Below are positions 42,429 through 51,785 of a stretch of DNA of 64,000 nt, piece after piece. Position 1 is the stretch's first letter, and the number at the start of each line of letters is the position of its first letter. The notes under the pieces were generated by a model. That model worked only from the letters and a program-made list of their open reading frames with translations. It was not told where the DNA came from and did not search any database. The DNA is from Gammaproteobacteria bacterium MOLA455 (GTDB taxonomy: Bacteria > Pseudomonadota > Gammaproteobacteria > Pseudomonadales > Porticoccaceae): positions 813,332 through 877,331 of the forward strand of contig AZIN01000001.1 in NCBI GenBank assembly GCA_000511875.1, in the 5' to 3' direction. A program made the translations under genes and the position numbers.

Positions 42429-44930
42429 TTAGAAGCTATTGACCGCAGCTGCCCCCAGAGCCAACTGATAGATTATTGCGCTGGTCTCACCCCATATCGT
42501 CAGGGCACGTCGGCGATCCACATCTAGCGGCACAATAATCGTGTCTCCCGGCGCAATGTTTGTTTTGCGGCGTTTGAACCACCCTGAGCGCCTGGGTAGA
42601 ACTACAGAGCCATCGGCTTTCACTACATAGACCCGCTTTTTATCCCCACGAGGATTTATGCCACCGCTCAAATCAATGTAATCGGTAATATCTAAGCGGC
42701 TATTAAATAGGTGTGCGGAAGAATGCTCGACTTCACCTAGCACGGAGATTTCTTGGCGGTACTCTGGAATCACCAACAAATCGCCATTTTTCAAACTGAC
42801 ATCATCCATAGAGCCATCGATTATAGCGCCTAAATCGATTACTAAGCGCCCTAGCGCTTCTGCAGTATCCAACTGCTCCAAGATACGGGCTGCGCCCCCA
42901 GCCTGACCCTCATTGGCTTTCTCTAGGTCACTCGCAGCAATCTCGGCGCGTAGGCGCTCACGCAATTCTATCAGCTGCTTAGCTTCTTGATCACGCAAAT
43001 CCTTACGGGTAAACACTGCCGCGCCCATATGAGCAAGCTCAGTCACACCCCCAGCGCGGGATATCACCTGAGCCAAGGTCTCTCCTCGTTTAAAGGTATA
43101 GGCGCCGGGAAACCGAACCTCACCTCTTATCTCTAGGCTTAGGTTTTCACGGAATTCAGGAATGCTGCGCACGGAAATCGAATCATAAGGGGACAGTTGC
43201 GGATCTTTTTCAGGATCTTTAAATGCGTCACTGAGAGTGATACTGAAATGATCAGAGACGGTCTTTTCTAAATTGCTGAAGTCATAGCGGGACAGCTCAA
43301 CTACCTGCGTATAAGCCTCTTCACTCAACCCCCCAGCTGCGGCAATTAATTGAGTTACGGTCATATTGTTGGTAAGGGGATATTCACCCGGTGAGCGAAC
43401 AGTGCCATTAATAGTTGCAATGCGCGCCATCTCTCCTGACCTCGCCTGCAGGCGTAACTCTTCCGCCAAGTCTTGCATTAAAACGGCACGATTTTTCTTA
43501 TTAGAAAAGACCATCAGCTGGTCCTTGGGGAAAAACTGAATATTATATTCACTCTGAGGATTCGCCAACACAGCACCTAAATCGACAAAGATCGGTTCGA
43601 TTTTTCCCACTGGCGGCAATTCACGGCGTATCAGGGCAAAGTCCAAATCCGCGTCGGGCTTGAGTGCTTTTATATTTTTCACTACATCGGAAATACGCAG
43701 GCCATCGCGCCATAAAAACTCGCCGGGATAATGCACATGGCCGGAGAGGGTTACAATTAGCTCTTTTTGCTCCACGGTTGTATCAATGGTCAACCGGTCG
43801 CCACTTTTGATTGGCGTATTTTTACCCTTCATCGTAGTCAGATCCAGATCCAGCACCTGCATAAATCCGCCTTTGCCAACTCGAGAGATCCGCGCACTCT
43901 GATTAAAGGCATTGGGCTCAAGTCCGCCAGCTAGATCCACTAACTGCTGCGCAGTCGGCTTGCCCTTTAACTCGTAAATAGCAGGACGGCGCACAGCGCC
44001 ATCCACTGAGGCAGTTTCTTTAACTGTGGGAATGTAGATAGCATCGCCGGATTGGAGCTGCGCATCCTGAGAGGTATCACCGCTTAACAACAGATCGTAG
44101 AGATCAAGGGTCGAGATCAGCTTGCCACTGCGCTTTAACTGCAGATTCCGCAGTGAAGCAATATCGCTGAGGCCGCCTGATAAAAACAGCGCATTGGTAA
44201 TAGTTGAAAGTGCGGAGACGGTATAGGTGCCAGGCTTGTAAGCCTCACCGAGCATAAACACCTGTATGGAGCGCAGCTCACCCAAACTAATACCGGCCTC
44301 AACGCCGATCATCTCGTGCTTGATTCGCTGTTGCAGCAACTGCTTGGCATCGCTGAAGGTCATGCCAGCGAGATTGACTGGCCCCAAATGAGGAAAATCA
44401 ATCGAACCATCGCGGCTGATCTCAAGGCTGTAGGATTCATTGATCTTGCCATAGACGCCAACCTCTATAGTGTCCCCGGGACCGAGTAGATAATCTGGCG
44501 ATACAGGAATGCGTGATGTCTGCTCAAAGTCGCTGGGTTCACCGGCAAATAGATCGTAGCCAAAGGGCTGTAGTGCGCCTATCTTCACGCGATACTGCGT
44601 TTGACTGCCTTCAACTGGAGTAGCCTGCTGAGCGGTATCAATGGAAGTTGCAGATTGTTGCTCTTGTCGCGGTGCAACCAGAGGTTCTTCTGGCTGCTTA
44701 CTACTGGGAAATTCGATGAGATCGAGACTGCCACATAGCTTATCAAGATCATAGCCTGCGGTTTTAGCCAGCCTTTTTTCCTTTTCGCCAAGACTACTGC
44801 ACAGCTCCCGCGCCTCTTTCAGCTCCTCACTTGCGGCCTCTGAAGATATCTCTTGCGCCTGAACTACAGTGCAAAATGCTATCAATGCGACACTAAGGTA
44901 GCGCAAAAAAAAGCTCTGGCTATTCTTCAT
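42429..44930 (-). CDS. Wza-like polysaccharide export protein with several SLBB domains (second copy)
   Basis: 833 residues, same design as the protein at 27773: Sec signal (FLRYLSVALIAFCTVVQA), a paired-Cys stretch (LCSSLGEKEKRLAKTAGYD then LDKLC), polysaccharide-export domain at about 130-215 (YLLGPGDTIEVGVYG), then several SLBB domains, ending IYQLALGAAAVNSF. No lipobox. AGGGAA ribosome site eight bases before the ATG. It forms an operon with wzi and lies downstream of rfaH. Pieces of it were copied into the graveyard at 34546. Confidence 0.88.
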   Translation of the reverse strand: MKNSQSFFLRYLSVALIAFCTVVQAQEISSEAASEELKEARELCSSLGEKEKRLAKTAGYDLDKLCGSLDLIEFPSSKQPEEPLVAPRQEQQSATSIDTAQQATPVEGSQTQYRVKIGALQPFGYDLFAGEPSDFEQTSRIPVSPDYLLGPGDTIEVGVYGKINESYSLEISRDGSIDFPHLGPVNLAGMTFSDAKQLLQQRIKHEMIGVEAGISLGELRSIQVFMLGEAYKPGTYTVSALSTITNALFLSGGLSDIASLRNLQLKRSGKLISTLDLYDLLLSGDTSQDAQLQSGDAIYIPTVKETASVDGAVRRPAIYELKGKPTAQQLVDLAGGLEPNAFNQSARISRVGKGGFMQVLDLDLTTMKGKNTPIKSGDRLTIDTTVEQKELIVTLSGHVHYPGEFLWRDGLRISDVVKNIKALKPDADLDFALIRRELPPVGKIEPIFVDLGAVLANPQSEYNIQFFPKDQLMVFSNKKNRAVLMQDLAEELRLQARSGEMARIATINGTVRSPGEYPLTNNMTVTQLIAAAGGLSEEAYTQVVELSRYDFSNLEKTVSDHFSITLSDAFKDPEKDPQLSPYDSISVRSIPEFRENLSLEIRGEVRFPGAYTFKRGETLAQVISRAGGVTELAHMGAAVFTRKDLRDQEAKQLIELRERLRAEIAASDLEKANEGQAGGAARILEQLDTAEALGRLVIDLGAIIDGSMDDVSLKNGDLLVIPEYRQEISVLGEVEHSSAHLFNSRLDITDYIDLSGGINPRGDKKRVYVVKADGSVVLPRRSGWFKRRKTNIAPGDTIIVPLDVDRRRALTIWGETSAIIYQLALGAAAVNSF

Positions 44931-44977
44931 AAACTATTCCCTATTGAGTTGTTCTTGCTTCCATTCGGTATATCTAA

Positions 44978-45003
44978 CGGTGCGGCACTGCCATCTTGCA
45001 CCG
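44978..45003 (-). other. Hairpin between rfaH and the wza-like gene
   Basis: CGGTGC and GCACCG (44978-44983 with 44998-45003) pair around a smaller GGCA/TGCC inner hairpin. It has no following T-run, so it is not a standard terminator. It lies in the 5' leader region of the wza/wzi operon and may be an RNA structure there. Function not known. Confidence 0.4.
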
Positions 45004-45031
45004 ACTACTATTAAAACTTAGCAACCTATAC

Positions 45032-45541
45032 TTAGCTGTCGCTTTGCTCGCTAACCACTAAACTCGCAAACGGCAACGATGTCGTAACCTGTTGATTCAA
45101 TAGATTGATTAATACTATAGCTCGCTGATCGCCATCAGGCTGAGAAAATATGGCATTTAGACCTCGGAAGGGACCATCAACAATCTGTAGCGAGTCGCCC
45201 TTGCTGGGAAGCCTGGAAACCGTTTCTTCATTGTCCGGATCGGTACGCAGCATTAGCTGGCTAATAAGTGATTCTGGCACCCTGACTGGCGCGCCGGCGC
45301 TGGTGACAAAATGACTGACACCTCGCGTAGAGCGAATGGTCGTTGAAGAAACTGACTCCTGATCAAAATTGACAAAGAGGTAACCGGGAAATAACGCTTC
45401 CTGCTTGACTACCCGAGAGCCTCGAGACAGCTTCTCGACACGTATCATTGGGCAGAATGAATTGACGCCCTGGCGCTCAAGATTATCCACCGCCCTGCTT
45501 TCTTGCTTTGATTTTGTCTGGAGTAAAAACCAGCTTTCCAT
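45032..45541 (-). CDS. rfaH: Transcription antiterminator RfaH (NusG paralogue)
   Basis: A NusG-family protein of about 169 residues. The NGN domain opens ESWFLLQTKSKQESRAVDNL and has EALFPGYLFVNF. The C-terminal KOW-type part includes KGDSLQIVDGPFRGLNAIF. It differs from housekeeping NusG in length and context and resembles RfaH, which recruits ribosomes and prevents termination in long operons with ops sites. ATG at 45541 has AGGG eight bases upstream; an in-frame GTG lies three codons earlier. Its place inside the exopolysaccharide region suggests a dedicated role. Confidence 0.85.
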   Translation of the reverse strand: MESWFLLQTKSKQESRAVDNLERQGVNSFCPMIRVEKLSRGSRVVKQEALFPGYLFVNFDQESVSSTTIRSTRGVSHFVTSAGAPVRVPESLISQLMLRTDPDNEETVSRLPSKGDSLQIVDGPFRGLNAIFSQPDGDQRAIVLINLLNQQVTTSLPFASLVVSEQSDS

Positions 45542-45598
45542 AGCCACCACCCTGTTAAATGTAATACGCGCGCTTATTGGAGCAGCTAAATTACGCTG

Positions 45599-46966
45599 TT
45601 AATCAAGCAAAGTAAGCAGCTCTTGCTGGTGCTTGGCTAACAGGTCTCTGTCGCCGCGGGTTTCAAGGTTTAACCTCACTACTGGCTCTGTGTTACTCAT
45701 TCGCAGGTTAAAGCGCCACTGCGCAAACTCCATTGAAATTCCATCAGTCTCATCTACAAGCAATGCCCTAGCCTGATAGTGCTCGCGCACACGCTGAATG
45801 GCGGCGGCAGGATCGGCAATTTTGCGATTGATTTCACCTGGGGATGGATAAGCCTCAACCATTTCATCTACCAAAGCAGAGAGCGGCTTGCCGCTGCGGG
45901 TTATCAGTTCCATCACCAGTAGCCAAGGGATCATGCCGCTGTCGCAATAGAAAAAATCTCGAAAGTAATGATGAGCACTCATCTCACCACCGTAGACCGC
46001 ATCCTCAGCACGCATACGTTCTTTGATAAAGGCGTGGCCCGTCTTTGACTGCACCGCTTCGCCGCCGCCTTTGTTAACCACGTCAATGGTGTTCCAGGTC
46101 AGGCGCGGGTCATGAACAATTTTGGCACCGGGATTCTTTAACAAAAAGGCTTCCGCGAGTAAGCCAACAATATAGTAGCCCTCAATAAAGTTGCCCTTCT
46201 CATCCACCAGGAAGCAGCGATCAAAATCACCGTCCCAGGCAATACCCATATCGGCTTTGTGCTCTAGTACTGCATCAATAGTCGGCGCACGATTTTCATG
46301 GAGAATGGGATTGGGGATACCATTGGGGAATGTGCCGTCAGGCTGATTAAAAATCTTAACGATTTCGATAGGTAACTTTAGCTCAGCAAAGCGCGTCTCG
46401 ATGGCGTCGACCACATGACCCGCCGCACCATTACCGGCATTCATGACTATTTTTAGCGGCGTAATCGCGCTGTTGTCTATATAACCCAGCAGATGGTCGA
46501 GATAGTCATCGAGGATCGAAAGTTTTTTATACTCGCCGCGTACGGCTGGATCGCTGGGTGCAAAGTTATTCTCTTCAGCAAGGCGCTTAATATCCAGAAG
46601 GCCAGTATCAGAACTGATCGGCCTGGAGCCTTCACGAATAGGCTTCATGCCATTGTAATCAATTGGATTGTGACTTGCGGTCACTTCAATACCGCCATCG
46701 GCATCGAGAAAAGAGGTGGCGAAATAGACTTCTTCAGTCCCAACCATGCCGATATCAATCACATCCGCGCCAGCATCACGAATTCCCTCGCTAAGAGCAG
46801 CTTTAAGCGCCTCGCTAGTAAGACGCATATCACCGCCCAACACAATGCTTTTTGGCTTGAGAAACTCGGCGTAAGCGCGACCAATGCGATAGGCTATCTC
46901 TTCGTCCAATTCAGTGCCCAGTTGGCCACGAATATCATAGGCTTTAAAGCATGTCAGGTCAGTCAT
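45599..46966 (-). CDS. manB: Phosphomannomutase
   Basis: Converts mannose-6-phosphate to mannose-1-phosphate for GDP-mannose. 455 residues with [11 protein letters not shown] at the N-terminus, the phosphoserine loop TASHNP (Ser in the middle), the metal loop DGDFDRCF and the [10 protein letters not shown] sugar loop: the CpsG/ManB set. GAGAGA ribosome site. It lies next to rfaH and about 25 kb from manC, the partner enzyme. Confidence 0.94.
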   Translation of the reverse strand: MTDLTCFKAYDIRGQLGTELDEEIAYRIGRAYAEFLKPKSIVLGGDMRLTSEALKAALSEGIRDAGADVIDIGMVGTEEVYFATSFLDADGGIEVTASHNPIDYNGMKPIREGSRPISSDTGLLDIKRLAEENNFAPSDPAVRGEYKKLSILDDYLDHLLGYIDNSAITPLKIVMNAGNGAAGHVVDAIETRFAELKLPIEIVKIFNQPDGTFPNGIPNPILHENRAPTIDAVLEHKADMGIAWDGDFDRCFLVDEKGNFIEGYYIVGLLAEAFLLKNPGAKIVHDPRLTWNTIDVVNKGGGEAVQSKTGHAFIKERMRAEDAVYGGEMSAHHYFRDFFYCDSGMIPWLLVMELITRSGKPLSALVDEMVEAYPSPGEINRKIADPAAAIQRVREHYQARALLVDETDGISMEFAQWRFNLRMSNTEPVVRLNLETRGDRDLLAKHQQELLTLLD

Positions 46967-47097
46967 TAGTCTCTCTCATATAAATGTTTAATAGCCACTA
47001 TCTGCAGCCCCGAACAGCTTGGGAAATAGCATTGCAACTAAGGTTATGCGTTATAGTATAGCTCAGAATATAGAGCCATTCAGGATAACTAATCTCA

Positions 47098-48867
47098 CTA
47101 CAGAGGCCAAAACACCGGCACTAATAACACCACGGTGACACCAACCATCAGACTGAGCAAAATACCGACCCTAAAATAATCGGTGGAATGGTAGCCCCCC
47201 GGACCCTGAACCATGAGGTTAGTTTGATAGCCGAAGGGCGTCAAGAAACTCGCCGATGCAGCGAACATTATGGTCATGACAAAGGGCAATAAACTCGCAT
47301 CCAGCTCAACACTCAATGACTGCGCCAATGGAAACATCAATACCGCCGCGGCGTTATTAGTGATCAGCTCAGTGGCCATCACCGTGGCTATATAAAGCAG
47401 CACTAAGTTCACAAAGGGGTTGCCATCTGCCAGCAGAATGATGCCCTGAGCACCAAGATCCGCAAGACCGGTTTTGTGCAAGGCGAGCCCCAGGGCCAGG
47501 GATGCACCTATGGCCAGTAACACTCTAAAATCGATACTGCGCTGGGCAAATTCCATGGAAATACAACCAGTTGCAGCCAGGGCCATCACTAATAATAACG
47601 ACGCAGCCACCAGCGACAGCAGCCCAGACACCACTACCACCACAAAGAGTCCCAATAACCCCAGCGCGACAGGCGCCTTATTCACATCGGGAATACTGGC
47701 ATCGTCAATACGACTGAGCAGCAAAAAGTCTCGACTGTATCTATGGCGACGGACAAAGCCCCGGGCTGCCTCCAGCAACAAAGTGTCACCAGCTCGCAGC
47801 ACAATGCTGCCGACCTTTTGATTAATTCTATCGCCATTGCGTGATACCGAGAGAATCACGCCGCCAAACATAGTTCTAAAACTGGACGCCTTCACCGTCT
47901 TGCCAACCATATTCGATACTGGCGAGATCACCGCTTCGATAAGTGCTCTAGAACTGTAAGGCACATCAAGTTTTAAGACTTCACCCTCGGCAGGCACTAG
48001 ACCACGGAACTGGCGCAGTTCACTCACCCCTTCCGGCTGGCCAACAAATATCAATATATCGTTATTACTGAGAATTTCCTCGGGACCCACCGCTGGAATA
48101 ATATGACCCTTGGATTGAATCTCCGATAGGAAACTGAACTGTAGATGACGCAGACCAGCATCGGCGATCGACATCCCCGCCAAAGGGCCGCCCTCCTCCA
48201 CACGCATACTTACCGCATATTCTCGCGTATCTGGCATGCTTTCCACCAGCCCTCCCCGATCGGGAAGCAAACGGTGACCGATCAAAACAAAGTAGGTAAT
48301 GCCTAACAACACCAAAGGGATGCCAATCAGCGCAGGACTAAACAAACTTAGGCTGTTGGCCTCAGGGGTACTTTGCAGCATACCCACGACCAAAATATTG
48401 GTACTGGTGCCAATTAGTGTGCAGGTGCCGCCCAAAATAGAGGCATAACTCAGGGGAATTAGCAGCTTTGACACCGACAGATTGTGGCGTCGCGCCCAGT
48501 CCTGAATCAGAGGTATAAAGATCGCCACCACAGGTGTATTGCTGATCATCGAGCTGGTAACCGCCACCGGCCCCATAATTCGTGGCAGAGCACCTTTGAT
48601 CGAACCATTGTTCCCAAGCCAGCGCATCACCCACCAGTGCAGCGCCCCACTCTCTTTCAGCGCTGAAGCCACCACATAAAAGCAAGCGATAATAAACAGG
48701 GCAGGATTAGAAAAACCGAAAAAGGCTTCATTGGGCGTCAAAACGCCAAACACTAACAACGCCACCATGGCGCCTGCCAGTGCGAAATCCACAGCCAGGC
48801 GACCCCGAATAATGATACCGAGAAACGCCAGTAATACGCCAAGTGTGATTAGTGCGTCAGTACTCAT
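47098..48867 (-). CDS. SLC13-family permease with two RCK_C (TrkA-C) domains
   Basis: A 589-residue transporter. Two halves of about six membrane helices flank two cytoplasmic RCK_C domains at about 205-290 and 295-380 (GGPLAGMSIADAGLRHLQ, VGKTVKASSFRTMFGG). SNTPVVAIFIPL and ELITNNAAAVLMFPLA are the two conserved helix-hairpin/substrate motifs of the SLC13/DASS group. Such proteins often carry sulfate, phosphate or dicarboxylates with Na+. AGG ribosome site before the ATG at 48867. It is not part of the glycan operon. Confidence 0.87.
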   Translation of the reverse strand: MSTDALITLGVLLAFLGIIIRGRLAVDFALAGAMVALLVFGVLTPNEAFFGFSNPALFIIACFYVVASALKESGALHWWVMRWLGNNGSIKGALPRIMGPVAVTSSMISNTPVVAIFIPLIQDWARRHNLSVSKLLIPLSYASILGGTCTLIGTSTNILVVGMLQSTPEANSLSLFSPALIGIPLVLLGITYFVLIGHRLLPDRGGLVESMPDTREYAVSMRVEEGGPLAGMSIADAGLRHLQFSFLSEIQSKGHIIPAVGPEEILSNNDILIFVGQPEGVSELRQFRGLVPAEGEVLKLDVPYSSRALIEAVISPVSNMVGKTVKASSFRTMFGGVILSVSRNGDRINQKVGSIVLRAGDTLLLEAARGFVRRHRYSRDFLLLSRIDDASIPDVNKAPVALGLLGLFVVVVVSGLLSLVAASLLLVMALAATGCISMEFAQRSIDFRVLLAIGASLALGLALHKTGLADLGAQGIILLADGNPFVNLVLLYIATVMATELITNNAAAVLMFPLAQSLSVELDASLLPFVMTIMFAASASFLTPFGYQTNLMVQGPGGYHSTDYFRVGILLSLMVGVTVVLLVPVFWPL

Positions 48868-48912
48868 TGATCAACCTGCTCTTTATCCACTAATACCCAT
48901 TTTTTCATCCCA

Positions 48913-48946
48913 TAAAAAAATCCGGCCGCCTGAGCGACCGGATTAT
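48913..48946 (-). terminator. Intrinsic terminator after comEA
   Basis: AATCCGG/CCGGATT stem (48919-48925 with 48938-48944), extended by CGC/GCG after one mismatch, followed on the minus strand by seven T residues. It lies between comEA and the SLC13 gene. Confidence 0.75.
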
Positions 48947-48964
48947 TCTACATGACTAGCCTGG

Positions 48965-49285
48965 TTATTTGAGCACTATGCGTGCAGAATTTTTCTTCAG
49001 CGTCTTACTACCAACCCCTTTGACCATGGTAATCGATTCAAGACTCGTGAATGCACCATGAGTATCGCGATAAGCCACAATCGCCTCGGCGGTCTTTAGC
49101 CCAATACCTTTAAGCACGTTAGCAATATCAACCGCAGAAGCACTGTTAACATTGACCTGCTGTTGGGCCTGTTCCGACACCGGCGAACGGGCCTTTTCAG
49201 CAGATGCCGCCATCGCCGGGGCCGATCCAGCCAGAGCAACTAAGGACGCGCCGATCAAAAGGATCTTTTTACTTGTTTTCAACAT
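48965..49285 (-). CDS. ComEA-family helix-hairpin-helix protein
   Basis: 106 residues: Sec signal peptide (KILLIGASLVALAGSAPAMA), a short linker, then tandem helix-hairpin-helix motifs with VNVNSASAVDIANVLKGIGL and TMVKGVGSKTLKK. This matches the small periplasmic ComEA proteins of gammaproteobacteria that bind incoming DNA during natural transformation. Many carry this gene without being competent. A terminator follows. Confidence 0.88.
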   Translation of the reverse strand: MLKTSKKILLIGASLVALAGSAPAMAASAEKARSPVSEQAQQQVNVNSASAVDIANVLKGIGLKTAEAIVAYRDTHGAFTSLESITMVKGVGSKTLKKNSARIVLK

Positions 49286-49462
49286 GGTCTAACTCCTTGT
49301 AAGATTACATTAGAATGTCATCACCTGTCGTCCCTGTTGACCTACTCATATCCCAGCTCACAGAGCGTTCACGATCAAGCGGCATGACGTGACAATACTG
49401 GCAAAGATAGCTTTATCCTCGGCAAGACTGGATCACAAAAAAACTAATTTACACACTGGCAA

Positions 49463-49491
49463 TTGACAAAATCTTCCGCGGTTACTATAGT
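49463..49491 (+). promoter_or_regulatory. Strong sigma70 promoter upstream of tRNA-Leu
   Basis: TTGACA (49463-49468), a 17-base spacer, and TATAGT (49486-49491): consensus or near consensus. The following TCGCGCCCGC is a GC-rich discriminator, as in stringently controlled stable-RNA promoters. The tRNA begins 140 bases downstream, so a precursor leader is expected. Confidence 0.75.
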
Positions 49492-49630
49492 TCGCGCCCG
49501 CTGTGTGAGCGGCTACAGGTTTTGGCCTGAAGAGGGTCACAGTGACAGCGGAATCAGCAGCACCAAAGTAGTACTGAGTCGGGTAAACGCAAGGTTTGCC
49601 TCTCGTATAGAAAGACAGTTTTATTGTTAT

Positions 49631-49717
49631 GCCCAGGTGGCGAAATTGGTAGACGCGCTAGCTTCAGGTGCTAGTCCTCGCAAGGGGGTGGAGGTTCAAG
49701 TCCTCTCCTGGGCACCA
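49631..49717 (+). tRNA. tRNA-Leu (anticodon CAG)
   Basis: Acceptor stem GCCCAGG pairs with CCTGGGC and CCA is encoded. The long variable arm of class II tRNAs is present (87 nt in all). The anticodon loop reads TTCAGGT on a CTAGC/GCTAG stem, giving CAG, which decodes CUG. GGTTCAAGTCC is the T-arm. Its 3' end (from 49703) is repeated at 49891. Confidence 0.96.
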
Positions 49718-49911
49718 CAAGACCAAACAAGACATTCGGCTGTACCCTCTCCCTAAGCGCACTAAATCCCAACCGGGACTTGAACCGATAAGAGGTTCAC
49801 AAACTATGCCCACGGCAGAGTTTGGACAAGGAGCAAAGCAACGCCGCCCCGTAGGGGTCAAAACAGCCCAAAGGCTGTTTTTATCAACTTCTCTCCTGGG
49901 CACCACAAGAC
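49703..49911 (+). repeat. Direct repeat of the tRNA-Leu 3' end (att-like)
   Basis: A 21-base sequence beginning CTCTCCTGGGCACCACAAGA at 49703-49723 recurs exactly at 49891-49911. The first copy ends the tRNA and contains CCA. Such repeats are typical of attL/attR made by integrative elements, but only 167 bp lie between the copies and no recombinase is adjacent. Confidence 0.8.
49860..49884 (+). terminator. Intrinsic terminator of the tRNA-Leu transcript
   Basis: AAACAGCC, loop CAAA, GGCTGTTT, then TTTAT (49861-49880 stem). It lies 143 bases after the tRNA and before the second copy of the tRNA 3' end. Confidence 0.8.
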
Positions 49912-49991
49912 TAAAGAAAAACGCCGGCAGAATAAGTTCTCGGCCACGCCTCAAAACCTCACAATCAACCTCCTAAAAAACGCCAGTCAGC

Positions 49992-50879
49992 TCAAAGCGC
50001 CTGTTTACAAACCTTAATCAACGCCTCAACGCAGGCAATCCGGGTGTAATTAGGCCGAATAATAAAGGACAGACTGCGGTGGGGGCTGGGCTCATTGAGA
50101 TGCACTGCTGTAAGCAAATCACTTTGGCGAGTAAGCTGCTCGAGCGCCATTTCCGGGATTAGAGTGGTCCCCAAGTTGCCCAAAACCATCTGCACTAAGG
50201 TGTGTAGGCTAGTGGCCCCAAAGCCATGATTGGCGGTCTGCTGTGGAAAATTACAGGCTGCGAGAACATGATCTTTGAGACAGTGCCCTTCACTGAGCAG
50301 CATCAGCCGACTATCTATTAACTCATTGCTGGTGATTTCTGTTTGATTGGTGTGCTTTTCACCTTTGAGTGCGATCCAGTAAAAATCTTCCTGCCAAAAC
50401 TCCAAGCTCAGTAACCCTTCGCAAGGAAACGGCATTGCCAGCACGGCAGTATCGATCTCTCCCCGCTTGACCATGTCGACTAATACATGAGATTGCTCTT
50501 CGACAATAGTCAATTGCGCAGCGGGGTATAAAGTGCTGAGTAAGGGGAAAAGTTTCGGCAGTAGATAAGGGGCAATAGTCGGGATCACCCCCACAGTTAT
50601 GGGAAAGCTAAGGGGTAACTGTTGATTGTCCGCCAACTGCTGCAATTCATTGACCTGAGATATGATGCTCCGCGCCCGATCCAGTATGTCCCTACCAATC
50701 GGTGTCACCAAAACTTTTTTATTGTCGCGCTCAAATATCTGCAGTCCCAGCTGCTTCTCCAGTTCACTCAGTGCAGTACTCAGGGCCGACTGGCTAATAT
50801 TGCAGTCAGCAGCGGCCTTCTTAAAATGTAAGCTGCGCTCCACTGCCAGCGCATAGGAAAGTTGTTTAGTCGAAATCAT
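49992..50879 (-). CDS. oxyR: Hydrogen-peroxide sensor OxyR (LysR family)
   Basis: A LysR-type activator of 295 residues. HTH at about 18-40 (FKKAAADCNISQSALSTALS); the effector domain carries the OxyR redox pair, Cys200 in LLSEGHC and Cys209 in VLAAC, nine residues apart as in E. coli (199/208). ATG at 50879 follows TGAGTGAG; an in-frame ATG at 50903 has no ribosome site. Divergent from ahpC, its expected target. Confidence 0.92.
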   Translation of the reverse strand: MISTKQLSYALAVERSLHFKKAAADCNISQSALSTALSELEKQLGLQIFERDNKKVLVTPIGRDILDRARSIISQVNELQQLADNQQLPLSFPITVGVIPTIAPYLLPKLFPLLSTLYPAAQLTIVEEQSHVLVDMVKRGEIDTAVLAMPFPCEGLLSLEFWQEDFYWIALKGEKHTNQTEITSNELIDSRLMLLSEGHCLKDHVLAACNFPQQTANHGFGATSLHTLVQMVLGNLGTTLIPEMALEQLTRQSDLLTAVHLNEPSPHRSLSFIIRPNYTRIACVEALIKVCKQAL

Positions 50880-50935
50880 GGAAATCTCACTCAAGTTGGC
50901 CATGCTATGTACGATTATTAGTAACTCAGCGAGAG

Positions 50936-50974
50936 TAATCTATTAAATAGAACATGACAATACAAACAATCTAC
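50936..50974. promoter_or_regulatory. Candidate OxyR-binding region in the oxyR-ahpC gap
   Basis: AT-rich stretch with CTATTAAATAG (an inverted CTAT/ATAG pair) placed just upstream of the ahpC -35 element. OxyR sites are built from ATAG/CTAT elements, but the full four-element spacing is not matched. Position is the main support. Confidence 0.35.
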
Positions 50975-50975
50975 T

Positions 50976-51003
50976 TTACCGAACAACGAGATCACTCTAT
51001 ATT
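50976..51003 (+). promoter_or_regulatory. Predicted ahpC promoter
   Basis: TTACCG (50976-50981), a 16-base spacer and TATATT (50998-51003). The weak -35 is usual for an activator-dependent promoter, consistent with OxyR. Leader of about 76 bases to the ahpC ATG. Confidence 0.45.
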
Positions 51004-51086
51004 GAGCGCAGAGTTTAGGCAACTGCACTGAAAATAGATTTACTAGCCACTAACTCAAAAACACTAACCCTAACAAGGAGCCCACT

Positions 51087-51650
51087 ATGGCACTTATCAA
51101 CACCCAAGTTAAACCATTCAATGCATCTGCTTTTAAGGCAGGCGAGTTTGTTGAAGTCTCAGAAAAAGATATTGCTGGCAAGTGGTCGATATTTTTCTTT
51201 TACCCAGCCGACTTTACCTTTGTCTGCCCAACTGAGCTTGGCGATGTTGCTGATCACTATGCAGAACTGCAGTCGCGTGGTGTGGAAGTTTACTCAGTCT
51301 CTACTGATACTCACTTTACCCACAAAGCATGGCACGATTCGTCAGACACTATCGGCAAGATCCAATACACCATGATTGGTGATCCAACTGGTGAGCTTTG
51401 CCGCAACTTCGACGTGATGCGTGAAGGTCAAGGCCTTGCAGATCGCGGTACCTTTATTGTCGATCCAGACGGCATCATTCAGGCAATGGAAATCACTGCT
51501 GAAGGTATTGGCCGCGATGCGGAAGACCTTATGCGCAAAGTTAAAGCGGCTCAATATGTTGCTGCTCACCCAGGTGAAGTATGCCCAGCTGCTTGGAAAG
51601 AAGGTGAAGCTACATTGGCGCCCTCTTTAGACTTAGTTGGCAAGATCTAA
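51087..51650 (+). CDS. ahpC: Alkyl hydroperoxide reductase subunit C (peroxiredoxin)
   Basis: Typical 2-Cys peroxiredoxin of 187 residues that reduces H2O2 and organic peroxides. Peroxidatic Cys47 in [13 protein letters not shown] and resolving Cys166 in GEVCPAAW, matching E. coli 46/165. AAGGAG ribosome site seven bases before the ATG. It is reduced by AhpF, encoded next, and lies divergent from oxyR. Confidence 0.96.
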   Translation: MALINTQVKPFNASAFKAGEFVEVSEKDIAGKWSIFFFYPADFTFVCPTELGDVADHYAELQSRGVEVYSVSTDTHFTHKAWHDSSDTIGKIQYTMIGDPTGELCRNFDVMREGQGLADRGTFIVDPDGIIQAMEITAEGIGRDAEDLMRKVKAAQYVAAHPGEVCPAAWKEGEATLAPSLDLVGKI

Positions 51651-51707
51651 GCAGTTGCAAGATTGTTTTGTTGTAGAAGTCCATTAGTTTTAAAGATGGC
51701 AAGTAAG

Positions 51708-51741
51708 TTAGGCCCTGAGATTAACTCAGGGTCTAACTTTT
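51708..51741 (+). terminator. Terminator/attenuator between ahpC and ahpF
   Basis: TTAGGCCCTGAG and CTCAGGGTCTAA pair over 12 bp (one G-T pair) with loop ATTAA, followed by CTTTT. The short T-run suggests partial termination, which would keep ahpC mRNA more abundant than ahpF. Confidence 0.65.
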
Positions 51742-51785
51742 GACCTCAATTGTTACTCGTATTTATCACCCAGAGGACCACCACT

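Noticed and set aside
30266-45600. RfaH ops element (GGCGGTAGC-type) before the glycan operons
   Set aside because: No match was found by eye in the upstream gaps checked, so no site is claimed.
46493-46969. 158-residue plus-strand frame opposite manB
   Set aside because: Fully inside a clear phosphomannomutase gene on the other strand; no ribosome site.
49463-49976. Small plus- and minus-strand frames across the tRNA-Leu region
   Set aside because: They run through the tRNA, its promoter and terminator and show no protein features.
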